A DNA stretch of 33,049 nucleotides from positions 1-33,049 of the forward strand of contig JAFGNZ010000062.1 of the NCBI GenBank assembly GCA_016926755.1. The letters run 5' to 3'. This DNA comes from Myxococcaceae bacterium. GTDB taxonomy: Bacteria > Myxococcota > Myxococcia > Myxococcales > Myxococcaceae. Below the pieces are notes generated by a model that saw only the letters and a program-made list of their open reading frames with translations, was not told where the DNA came from and made no database searches. Positions 7,674 through 14,632 of this stretch are shown piece after piece. How positions within the stretch are numbered: position 1 is the first letter of the stretch; each line of letters begins with the position of its first letter. The translations under genes were made by a program, and so were the position numbers.

Positions 7674-8668
7674 CCGACCAGCTCCATCCACTGCGCCTCC
7701 ACCTCCTCGGCGGAGGCGCAGGCGATCCCCGTGATGCGCTTGAGCGCGTGCAGGATGAGCGAGCGCTTGCGCTCGAGCGCCTCGGGCGCCGCGACGGTCT
7801 GGCCCGTGCCGCCCTCGAGGTGATCCCACCAGTTGATGTGGGTGGGCCGGTACTCCACGTGCTCCCGCGCGCTGCCGTAGAGCTCGCCCCCCTCCCGCAG
7901 GAAGAAGTGCGCCACGGCGAACGCCTCCTTGGCCGGGTACGCCCCGCTGTCCACCAGCGCCTTGGCGAACGAGATGAAGTACTGCATGTGCTGCACCTCG
8001 TCGGCGCCCACGTGCTTGAGCAGCGCCTTGAGGCCGGGATCCTCGACGCGCCGCGCGTACTGGCCGTAGTTGACCGCGGCGATGCCCTCGGAGAATGACA
8101 GCATCGTCACCGTCCTCAGCAGATCATCGTCCGGGAAGATCTTCCGGTGCTCGATCACGGCGGCGTCGCTGAGCGGCTCGAAGCCCAGCATGCGCGACAG
8201 CTGGGTGAAGCCCATCTCGTGGTGGGACTCCTCCTCGTTCCAGTAGCGGCTCCAGGTGCCGAGCGACTGGATGATGGACGCCACCACATCGTCCTTGCCC
8301 AGGAAGCGCCGGCACTCCGCGTCGGTCAGCCGGGACATGCGGTCGGCGCTCGGCTTGGCCGTCATCTCCGCCCGCCCCGCGCTCCACACGACGAACCGAT
8401 CCAGCTCGGTGAGCTTCTCCAGCCGGACGGCCTCCACCAGCCGCACCGCGCTCCAGCGCCGCGCCTCGTGGAGCCGGTGCTGCTCCCACGTGATGTCCAC
8501 CAGCGTGCGGCCCTCTTCCCTGAAGGCCCGGTAGAGCTCCCGCACCACCGCGGGCCGATTCAACGGAAGCGGGCCTGCGTCGCCTCCGGCCAGCCCGGCC
8601 ACCTCGAACACGGGCCTCTCGGGTGTCGGTCCTGTCTGTGCCACGTCCCGACGGAGCGTGGCCTCCAT
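7667..8668 (-). CDS. Diiron acyl-ACP desaturase-like oxygenase (ferritin-like fold)
   Basis: A 333-residue soluble helical protein with iron ligands in the order and approximate spacing of plant-type acyl-ACP desaturases: Glu101 (RAEMTA), EEESHHE (145-151, an E-x-x-H pair), Glu194 (SFSEG) and ADEVQH (222-227, E224-x-x-H227). This predicts an O2-activating diiron centre acting on an acyl chain held by a carrier protein. The ATG at 8668 overlaps the carrier-protein stop as ATGA, so the two are probably translated together. An ATG eight codons upstream is also possible. Desaturation is the first guess; hydroxylation, acetylenic bond formation or N-oxygenation (AurF-like relatives use an extra His) cannot be excluded. 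Electron donors such as ferredoxin are not encoded nearby. Confidence 0.8.
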   Translation of the reverse strand: MEATLRRDVAQTGPTPERPVFEVAGLAGGDAGPLPLNRPAVVRELYRAFREEGRTLVDITWEQHRLHEARRWSAVRLVEAVRLEKLTELDRFVVWSAGRAEMTAKPSADRMSRLTDAECRRFLGKDDVVASIIQSLGTWSRYWNEEESHHEMGFTQLSRMLGFEPLSDAAVIEHRKIFPDDDLLRTVTMLSFSEGIAAVNYGQYARRVEDPGLKALLKHVGADEVQHMQYFISFAKALVDSGAYPAKEAFAVAHFFLREGGELYGSAREHVEYRPTHINWWDHLEGGTGQTVAAPEALERKRSLILHALKRITGIACASAEEVEAQWMELVGC

Positions 8669-8958
8669 CAAGCCGCCCTCCCCTGCTGGCACTCCTGGAG
8701 GAACAGCTCGACGACTCGCGAGATGGGCGTCTCCAGCGAGAGCGCCGGGAGCCGGACCCGGAGGCCGTACTGCTTGCGCAGCGCATTGGACGACTTCGCG
8801 AAGGCCTCCATCAGGTCGACGCTGTTGTTCACCTTCTCAGAGCGCGAGATGATCTCTGCCAGAGAGAGGTCGTCCCCGAACAGCTCGTCGAGCGTCAAAC
8901 CCACGTTCTCAGAGAACTTCCGGCAGATGAAGTCCTTCAGATCGGTGACTTCCGCCAT
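8668..8958 (-). CDS. Divergent acyl carrier protein
   Basis: A 96-residue small protein that looks like an acyl carrier protein: an acidic helix, an SVDLMEAF segment starting at Ser46 in the position of the usual D-S-L-(x)-x-V/M-E phosphopantetheine site, and a final helix (ISRVVELFLQE). The site reads NNSVDLME, so the Asp before the serine is replaced by Asn. The start at 8958 has a strong ribosome site (GGAGGAAG); the frame runs open to 9033 but without such a site. It is the first gene of the operon and shares ATGA with the desaturase gene. The AcpS-like enzyme of the same operon would add the prosthetic group, and the FAAL would load the acyl chain. Confidence 0.75.
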   Translation of the reverse strand: MAEVTDLKDFICRKFSENVGLTLDELFGDDLSLAEIISRSEKVNNSVDLMEAFAKSSNALRKQYGLRVRLPALSLETPISRVVELFLQECQQGRAA

Positions 8959-8980
8959 GGCTTCCTCCAGAAACCGCGAG

Positions 8981-8994
8981 CTACATCTATGTAG
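8981..8994. promoter_or_regulatory. Perfect inverted repeat before the FAAL/ACP operon
   Basis: CTACAT-CT-ATGTAG is a perfect 6+6 inverted repeat with a 2-base centre, 22 bases before the start codon of the carrier-protein gene and thus between promoter and ribosome site. It is AT-rich compared with its surroundings. A dimeric repressor site is the simplest reading. No regulator gene is adjacent. Confidence 0.45.
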
Positions 8995-9102
8995 TTTCCG
9001 CGAGTTCGAGAGGAATGCCAAGAACATACCCACCCCTTGGGTTCAGGGTGATGGATCCGCCCCTTGAAGTTATGAGGGCGACACCTGAGTCACCCTAAGG
9101 GC

Positions 9103-10275
9103 TCAGAACCCCAGTCGCGCCAGCTCCTCGGAGGTGAAGCCCGCCTCGGCGAGGATCTCGCGAGAGTGCTGACCCAGCGCGGGCGGCGGCCGCAGCGGCG
9201 TCTCCCCCAGGCGCAGCGGGGTGAGGAGATGGACTACCTTCCTTCCCCGCTGTGCGTCCTCCGCCTCCACGAAGAGGCCTCGGGCGCGGAGCTGCGGATC
9301 AGCGAGCACCTCATCCCCCTCCAGCACCGGCTCGATGCACAGGTCCGTCCCCGCGAAGCGCTGCTGCCAGTGGGCCAGGGGGTGCTCGGCGAAGATGCGG
9401 CCGAGCTCGGCCTTCACGCGCTCCGCGCCCTCGCCCATGTCATAGCCGTCCGCGAACAGATCCATCCTCCCGAGCCGCTCGCACAGGCCGGAGAAGAACT
9501 TGGGCTCCAGCGCGCCCACCGAGAGCCACCGGTCATCCTTCGTGCGGTAGAGGCCGTAGCAGGCGTAGCCGCCGTTGAGGGGCTCCTTCCCGCGCTGGAG
9601 CGGGTGCCCCTGCTCGCCCATGGCCAGCCGCGCGGCCAGGTGCATGTGGAGGAAGGCCATGGCCCCGTCCGTCATGGACACGTCCACGAAGCGGCCGCGC
9701 CCGGTGCGCTCGCGCTCGTGCAGCGCGGCGAGGATGCCCACCAGCGCGAACAGGCTCCCTCCGCCAATATCTCCCAGCTGCACGCCGGGAAAGGCGGGGG
9801 CCCCGCCCGCCGCGCCGCCGTACGCGAGCACCCCCGCGCGCGCCGCGTAGTTGAGATCGTGCCCCGCCTTGAGGCGGTCCGGCCCCGTCTGCCCGTACCC
9901 GGAGATGGCGCAGTAGATGAGGCGCGGGTTCTCCGCGCGCAGGGCCGCCTCGCCCACCCCGAGCTTGTCCATCACGCCGGGCCGGAAGCTCTCCACCAGC
10001 ACGTCGTAGCTTCGGGCCAGGCGCTTGAGCGCGTCGCGGCCCTCGGGGGACTTGAGGTTGAGCGTCAGCGAGCGCTTGTTGCGGTTGAGCCCGTAGAAGA
10101 GCGCGCTCTCGTCATCGCGCAGGGGCGGCATCTGGCGGATGTAGTCGCCGCCCTCGGGCTCCTCCACCTTGTCCACGGTGGCGCCCAGGTCCGCGAGGAC
10201 GAGCGTGGCATAGGGGCCTGGCAGCAGGCGGGAGAGATCCAGCACCTTGAGGCCGGTGAGCGGAAGCGTATTCAT
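9103..10275 (-). CDS. Family III CoA transferase, alpha-methylacyl-CoA racemase-like
   Basis: A 390-residue CaiB/BaiF family protein. The N-terminus PLTGLKVLDLSRLLPGPYAT (5-24) and SFRPG (96-100) are typical of the fold. The segment KAGHDLNY (136-143, with His139/Asp140) matches the GHD-INY active-site motif of alpha-methylacyl-CoA racemases rather than formyl-CoA transferases, so epimerisation of the 2-methyl centre of branched acyl-CoAs is the best guess, a step needed before beta-oxidation of branched or steroid side chains. The ATG at 10275 fits the family N-terminus. It lies downstream of the SCP2 gene on the same strand, 97 bases away, with a GC hairpin between them. Confidence 0.85.
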   Translation of the reverse strand: MNTLPLTGLKVLDLSRLLPGPYATLVLADLGATVDKVEEPEGGDYIRQMPPLRDDESALFYGLNRNKRSLTLNLKSPEGRDALKRLARSYDVLVESFRPGVMDKLGVGEAALRAENPRLIYCAISGYGQTGPDRLKAGHDLNYAARAGVLAYGGAAGGAPAFPGVQLGDIGGGSLFALVGILAALHERERTGRGRFVDVSMTDGAMAFLHMHLAARLAMGEQGHPLQRGKEPLNGGYACYGLYRTKDDRWLSVGALEPKFFSGLCERLGRMDLFADGYDMGEGAERVKAELGRIFAEHPLAHWQQRFAGTDLCIEPVLEGDEVLADPQLRARGLFVEAEDAQRGRKVVHLLTPLRLGETPLRPPPALGQHSREILAEAGFTSEELARLGF

Positions 10276-10297
10276 GGGAGCGGGGGGAGAGACGACA

Positions 10298-10330
10298 GCG
10301 GCGCGGCCCCCGGGTGGGAGGTCGCGCCGC
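10298..10330 (-). terminator. GC-rich hairpin between the SCP2 and racemase-like genes
   Basis: GCGGCGCG (10298-10305) pairs with CGCGCCGC (10323-10330) across a 17-base loop, just after the SCP2 stop on the minus strand. There is no T-run, so it may attenuate rather than fully terminate, or be only a GC-rich coincidence. Confidence 0.35.
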
Positions 10331-10372
10331 GGTGGGGGCACCCACGCGGGGCGCCACGAGCAGGGAGAGCGC

Positions 10373-10699
10373 CTACGACAGCAGCTTGGCCAGCTTCATC
10401 GCCAGGCCCATGTCCATCGGCTTGAACTTGAGCTTGCCCTGCATGGCGGCCATCTGCGGGTTGAGCTGCTTCTGACGGATCTTCACGAAGTCGTCGTTGC
10501 TCACCGAGATGGTCATCTTCGGCGTCCCGTTGGCGCCCGAGCTGACCCAGTCCTCGGACTTGGTGAGGTCCAGCGTCCACTTGCCGCCGTTATCACCCGT
10601 GATGTCGAAGTGGATGACCGAGTTGATGTCCTTGGCCAGCTCCGGCTTCGCCTTCAGCACACCGGGAATCTCCGTCTCGAGAATGTCCTTTGCCGTCAT
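10373..10699 (-). CDS. SCP2 sterol-carrier domain protein
   Basis: A 108-residue stand-alone SCP2 domain. The family binds sterols, fatty acids and acyl-CoAs in a hydrophobic tunnel and works as a carrier. Matching features are an opening amphipathic helix, VIHFDITGDNGGKWTLDL (29-46), the strand segment KMTISVSNDDFVKI (61-74), GKLKFKPMDMGLAMKL (88-103) and the helical end. A strong ribosome site (AGGAGG) precedes the ATG at 10699, and the shared palindrome lies 14 bases before the start codon. Context with a racemase-like CoA transferase, and the operator shared with the acyl-CoA dehydrogenase, place it in lipid catabolism. Confidence 0.9.
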   Translation of the reverse strand: MTAKDILETEIPGVLKAKPELAKDINSVIHFDITGDNGGKWTLDLTKSEDWVSSGANGTPKMTISVSNDDFVKIRQKQLNPQMAAMQGKLKFKPMDMGLAMKLAKLLS

Positions 10700-10713
10700 G
10701 GGTCCCTCCTGGT

Positions 10714-10729
10714 TTGATTGATGAATCAA
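10714..10729. promoter_or_regulatory. Candidate operator, copy 2 (upstream of the SCP2 gene)
   Basis: TTGATTGATGAATCAA has perfect 6-base arms TTGATT/AATCAA around GATG, 14 bases before the SCP2 start codon. On the complementary strand it differs from the site upstream of the acyl-CoA dehydrogenase gene (3979-3994) at one of 16 positions. Both sit between the ribosome site and the presumed promoter of a minus-strand lipid gene. Confidence 0.6.
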
Positions 10730-10764
10730 CGACGGGCGGACCGTAGTGGCCGGCCCCAGGCGGG

Positions 10765-11211
10765 TCAAGCCCGAGGGAGCTCCTTGGAGGCCTGCGCCGC
10801 CTGTGGCTGCCCCTTGAGCGCGCGGCGCACCATGTCGAGCAGATCGTTCAGCTCGAAGGGCTTGGCCAGGTGGCCCACCGCGCCAATGTCCAGGGCCTTG
10901 CTGCCCACGTTGCGATCCGCGCTCAGGACGATCAGCGGGATGCTCGCCACCGCCGGGGGGCGCTGCCGCATGCGCTGGGCGAACTCCCACCCGTCCATCA
11001 CCGGCATCATCAGGTCCAGGAGGATGAGCTGCGGCGGATCTGGCTCCAGCCGCTCCAGCGCCTCCTTGCCATTGCGAGCGCGACGAATCTCGAAGCCCTC
11101 AGCCTCGAGGATCTCCGAGAGGGCCTCGAGGATGTCCGGGTCGTCATCGACGACCAGGATGACGGTCGAACCACTGTGTGCGTTGGACGAAGCCAGAGAG
11201 TCTTCTCCCAT
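10765..11211 (-). CDS. Single-domain response regulator (CheY-like receiver)
   Basis: A 148-residue receiver domain with no output domain. All functional residues are present: the acidic pair in VDDDPD (21-26), the phospho-acceptor Asp66 (LLDLMMP), Ser97 (VLSAD) in the Thr/Ser position, and Lys117 (AKPF). Without an output domain it would act by protein-protein contact or as a step in a phosphorelay. It diverges from the degenerate kinase-like gene at 11357, with about 145 bases between the starts, so the two may be partners. The N-terminal 15 residues and the C-terminal ~18 residues lie outside the fold. Confidence 0.92.
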   Translation of the reverse strand: MGEDSLASSNAHSGSTVILVVDDDPDILEALSEILEAEGFEIRRARNGKEALERLEPDPPQLILLDLMMPVMDGWEFAQRMRQRPPAVASIPLIVLSADRNVGSKALDIGAVGHLAKPFELNDLLDMVRRALKGQPQAAQASKELPRA

Positions 11212-11356
11212 GGATGCGGCGAGGATTCTCCATCAATTCAGCGACCTGGGGGCGCAAGAAAATGGGGGCCCCGGCATCCCGGAAGGGGCCCGTTGCAAAA
11301 CCGACAGTCGCTCCCCACCCTTTCCCGTGATTCGTTCGGTAGAAGGGAGAGGCGTG

Positions 11357-12370
11357 ATGGGCCAGGGGGAGCGAGCGGCAGGCGGCACCACGGAGGCCCC
11401 TGGCCTTGCCCTCCTGCCTCGCCAGGGGCCCCCTCGCCTGCTCAGCCGGCGGCTGCTGGAGCACCTGAACCTCCAGGCGCTGCCCCCCTTCATCGAGTCC
11501 GCCAGCGAGCTGCTGGAGCTGGCCGGCTTCCGGCCCAGGCCTGGCGCGCCGGAGCTCTGGGAGCGCGAGGGCAAGGCCGTCCGCGCGGGCGAGTGCCCCC
11601 TGGAGGACGGCGCGCGGCTGGTGTGGACGTACGGGGAGGCCGACGTGGACGCGGAGGCCACGCGCCGCCGGGTGCGCTACCTGGGCCTGGCCTCGCACGA
11701 TCTCCGGGGCGCCCTGGCCAACATCCGCTCCTACGCGGCCATGCTCCTGAGCGGCCGGATCCCCCTGGAGCCCAAGGCGCAGCGCGGCCTGGAGACCATC
11801 CTGCGCAACGCCGACCGGGCGCTCTCCTTCGCGCAGGACTTCTTCGACTCGAGCCGGGCCGAGCTGGGCTCGCTGTCGTTCGAGCAGGAGCGGCAGCCGC
11901 TCGAGCCCCTGCTCGCCGCGGCGGTGGAGCGCCATCAGGCGGCGGCGAAGACGGCGAGCGTGGCGCTGGTGCTGGACGGGCACTCCCCCCTGCCGATGGT
12001 GGAGATCGACGCCGGCCGCATCCAGCACGCGGTGGAGGCCTTCGTGCAGCATCACCTGCTCCGCGCCCAGCCCGGAGAGCTCATCCACGTGCGCGCCGTG
12101 CCGGCGCCCTCGGGCGTCCGCGTCGAGGTGAGACGGGAGGGCCTGCCGCTGTCGGAGGAGGACACCGCCCTGGTCTTCGGGCACCAGGAGCGGGCCTTCC
12201 GGGAGAAGAAGCTGGAGGATCCCCTGCGCCTGCACCTGGCCCGCCAGGAGGTGGAGGTGCAAAGGGGCAGTGTGGGGGTGGAGACAGATGCGGGGGGCAC
12301 CACCCTGTTCCTCACCCTGCCCACCGAGGTAGCCCGAGAGCTTGCCCCCCCAGCCACCATCCAGCCCTGA
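11357..12370 (+). CDS. Degenerate histidine kinase-like protein
   Basis: A 337-residue soluble protein with an N-terminal region of ~100 residues without recognisable sensor, then a dimerisation/phospho-acceptor helix pair with an intact H box (LASHDLRGAL, His114), and a C-terminal region that lines up with a GHKL ATPase domain. The ATP-binding motifs are lost: the N box reads RIQHAVEAFVQHHLLRA (221-237) without the Asn, the G1 box D-x-G-x-G reads VRREGLP (258-264), and the glycine-rich lid reads EDPLRLHLA (287-295). The last strands (GSVGVETDAGGTTLFLTLP) keep the kinase pattern. It probably cannot bind ATP normally and may be a phosphotransfer or scaffold protein. The ATG at 11357 follows a GGGAG site. 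Confidence 0.8.
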   Translation: MGQGERAAGGTTEAPGLALLPRQGPPRLLSRRLLEHLNLQALPPFIESASELLELAGFRPRPGAPELWEREGKAVRAGECPLEDGARLVWTYGEADVDAEATRRRVRYLGLASHDLRGALANIRSYAAMLLSGRIPLEPKAQRGLETILRNADRALSFAQDFFDSSRAELGSLSFEQERQPLEPLLAAAVERHQAAAKTASVALVLDGHSPLPMVEIDAGRIQHAVEAFVQHHLLRAQPGELIHVRAVPAPSGVRVEVRREGLPLSEEDTALVFGHQERAFREKKLEDPLRLHLARQEVEVQRGSVGVETDAGGTTLFLTLPTEVARELAPPATIQP

Positions 12371-12444
12371 GGGCATCACCGAGTCACTGGCGGCCCGCCC
12401 CTCTCACCGCTATGCTCGGCGGACTGACTTCCAGGAGTGATGCA

Positions 12445-12684
12445 ATGGGTCTGAAGATGTCGGAGATTCTGCTGATCATGGCGGTGCTGCTGTTGCTCTT
12501 CGGGGCCACGCGGCTGCCGCAGCTCGGCGCATCCCTGGGGAGCGCGATCCGCAACTTCAAGAAGGGCTTCACCAGCGATGGTGAGCCGGAGCCCGACGAG
12601 AAGAAGGCGCAGCCCGGCTCGCTCGCCAGCGCCAGCACGGTGGATCCGAACGCCGCGGCCAAGTCGCCCAGCCACCAGGGCTGA
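12445..12684 (+). CDS. tatA: Sec-independent protein translocase TatA
   Basis: A 79-residue protein with the TatA/E layout: a short N-terminus, one membrane helix (about 7-20, EILLIMAVLLLLFG), the Phe-Gly hinge at about residues 19-20, an amphipathic helix (RLPQLGASLGSAIRNFKKGF, 23-42) and a polar, disordered tail. TatA multimers form the pore of the twin-arginine pathway that exports folded proteins. No tatB or tatC is nearby. It follows the kinase-like gene by 74 bases and ends before a bidirectional hairpin. Confidence 0.9.
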   Translation: MGLKMSEILLIMAVLLLLFGATRLPQLGASLGSAIRNFKKGFTSDGEPEPDEKKAQPGSLASASTVDPNAAAKSPSHQG

Positions 12685-12716
12685 GCCGCCCGCCGCTCCG
12701 CCCCCCGAGCGCACGA

Positions 12717-12756
12717 ACGCCCGACCCACCTCGCGTACCGAGGTGAGGCCGGGCGT
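12717..12756. terminator. Nested hairpin, probable bidirectional terminator
   Basis: ACGCCCG (12717-12723) pairs with CGGGCGT (12750-12756), and inside it CACCTCG (12727-12733) pairs with CGAGGTG (12739-12745) around a 5-base loop. It sits between the convergent tatA and acyl-CoA synthetase genes. There is little T-run on either side. Confidence 0.6.
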
Positions 12757-12769
12757 CGTCGTTCCTGGC

Positions 12770-14632
12770 TCAGTCGGCGCTCTTGCCCTCGTAGAGCTTG
12801 TCGATGATCGCCGCGTACTTCTGGCTGCAGAACTTGCGCTTCACCTTGAGCGAGGGCGTCAGCTCGCCCGTCTCCTGGGAGAAGTCCGCCTCCATGATCT
12901 CGAACTTCTTGAGGGTGCCGTAGGGCGGCTGCTCCGCGTTGACGTGGGCGATGACGTCCTGCACGGCGGCGCGGAGCTCCGGCTTCTTGCCCAGCTCCGC
13001 GTACGAGCCCACCTGGATGCCCTTCTCCGCCAGCAGCTTGCTCGCAGCCTCCTCGGACACGGTGATGAGCACCACCAGGTACGGGCGCTTGTCGCCGTAG
13101 ACCATGGCCTGGCTGATCAGCGGGTACGTCTTCAGCGTGTTCTCGAGGTTCTGCGGCGCCACGTTCTTGCCGCCCGCGGTGACGATGATGTCCTTCTTGC
13201 GGTCGGTGATGCGCAGGCAGCCTTCCGCGTCCAGCTCGCCAATGTCCCCGGTGTGGAACCAGCCGTCCTGCTCCAGCACCTCCGCGGTGGCCGACGGGTT
13301 CTTGTAGTAGCCCTTCATCACGCACGGGCCGCGCACGAGGATCTCGCCATCCGCGGCGATCTTCACCTCGGTGCCGGGCAGCGCCTGGCCCACCGTGCCG
13401 ATCTTGATCTTCTCCGGCCGGTTGCAGTTGCAGGGCGCTGACGTCTCCGTGAGGCCGTAGCCCTCCAGCACCTTGTAGCCGAGCAGATCGAAGAAGTAGG
13501 CGATCTTGGGCGACAGCGGCGCGCCGCCGGAGACGAACAGGCGCATGTGGCCGCCCAGCTTCTCGTCCAGCGTCTTGCGCACCTTCTTGAACACCAGCTT
13601 CTGCGCCAGGGAGAACCCCAGCGAGCTGAACTCGGTGCCCTTGCGCTTGGCCTCGGCGTACTCGTCGAAGAGCCGGAAGGCCCAGCGGAACAGCTTGCCC
13701 TTCATGCCCGGCGCCGCCGAGCCGTTGGCCACCACGTTGTTGTAGACCTTCTCGAAGACGCGGGGCACCGCCGGCAGCACCGAGGGCTTCGTCTCCATCA
13801 GGTTGGGCAGCAGCTTCTCCACCGACTCCGCGAAGATCAGCCGGAAGCCCATCCCCAGCCACGCCGCCTTCACCACCTGCGCGAACGAGTGCGCCAGCGG
13901 CAGGAACAGCATCACCGAGTCCGTGGGATCCATCAGGCCAATGGCCCGCGTCGTCTCGGCCTGGTAGGCCCAGTTGCCGTGCGTGAGGATGACGCCCTTG
14001 GGATCGCCCGTGGTGCCCGAGGTGTAGATGAAGCCCCAGGTGTCATCCGGCTTCACCGCCTGCGCCCGCGCCTCGAAGGCCTGGGGCTGCGCCTTCTCCT
14101 CCGCCTGCCCCTGCGCCAGCAGGTCCGCCAGCGCCATCTCCCGATCCCCGGAGACCGGGCCCTCGAAGACGATGACCTTGCGCACGGTGGGGCACTCGCC
14201 CAGCCGCTGGCGGATGCGCGTAAGGCGCCCGGCCTGCTTGGCGTCCTTCTCGTCGTTGTCCACGAAGAGCAGCGTGCTCTCGGAGTGGTTGAGGATGTAG
14301 CGGCACTCGTCCGGGGTGTTGGACGAGTAGATGGGCACGGTGATGGCGTGCGCGGCGGAGATCGCCAGATCACAGATCATCCACTGCAGGGTGGTGGCCG
14401 AGAAGATGGCGACGCGATCCCCCGGCTTCACCCCCTGCGCAACCAGGGCCGCCGAGAGCACCTTCACCTCCTGGAGCACATAGCCCCAGGAGACGTCCTG
14501 CCACTGCCCGTTCTTCTTCTGGGTGGCCGCGACCTTCGAGGCATCCCTGGCCTGGTGGAGCAGCAGCTCGACCAGGTTCTTCGTCCCCGCCGCACCGGCG
14601 ACAGGAGCCACCATCTGACTCTCTGCTCTCAT
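12770..14632 (-). CDS. Long-chain acyl-CoA synthetase (FadD15-like)
   Basis: A 620-residue AMP-forming ligase that converts long-chain fatty acids to acyl-CoA. The P-loop IYTSGTTGDPKG is at 202-213, GYGLTETSAP at 391-400, WFHTGD at 458-463, ITDRKKD at 475-481, and a Lys-rich C-terminus (TPSLKVKRKF) holds the catalytic lysine. The long central segment (RVFEKVYNNV … FDEYAEAKRK) is typical of the long-chain branch found in many myxobacteria and actinobacteria. The start at 14632 overlaps the stop of the TPR-like gene as ATGA, so the two are probably translated together. Unlike the FAAL at 5117 it has the G-T-T-G loop expected of a CoA ligase. Confidence 0.93.
   Translation of the reverse strand: MRAESQMVAPVAGAAGTKNLVELLLHQARDASKVAATQKKNGQWQDVSWGYVLQEVKVLSAALVAQGVKPGDRVAIFSATTLQWMICDLAISAAHAITVPIYSSNTPDECRYILNHSESTLLFVDNDEKDAKQAGRLTRIRQRLGECPTVRKVIVFEGPVSGDREMALADLLAQGQAEEKAQPQAFEARAQAVKPDDTWGFIYTSGTTGDPKGVILTHGNWAYQAETTRAIGLMDPTDSVMLFLPLAHSFAQVVKAAWLGMGFRLIFAESVEKLLPNLMETKPSVLPAVPRVFEKVYNNVVANGSAAPGMKGKLFRWAFRLFDEYAEAKRKGTEFSSLGFSLAQKLVFKKVRKTLDEKLGGHMRLFVSGGAPLSPKIAYFFDLLGYKVLEGYGLTETSAPCNCNRPEKIKIGTVGQALPGTEVKIAADGEILVRGPCVMKGYYKNPSATAEVLEQDGWFHTGDIGELDAEGCLRITDRKKDIIVTAGGKNVAPQNLENTLKTYPLISQAMVYGDKRPYLVVLITVSEEAASKLLAEKGIQVGSYAELGKKPELRAAVQDVIAHVNAEQPPYGTLKKFEIMEADFSQETGELTPSLKVKRKFCSQKYAAIIDKLYEGKSAD

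Noticed and set aside
7667-8668. AurF/CmlI-type N-oxygenase
   Set aside because: Those enzymes have an additional His ligand and act in antibiotic pathways; the visible ligand order and the co-translated carrier fit acyl-ACP desaturases better, although not conclusively.
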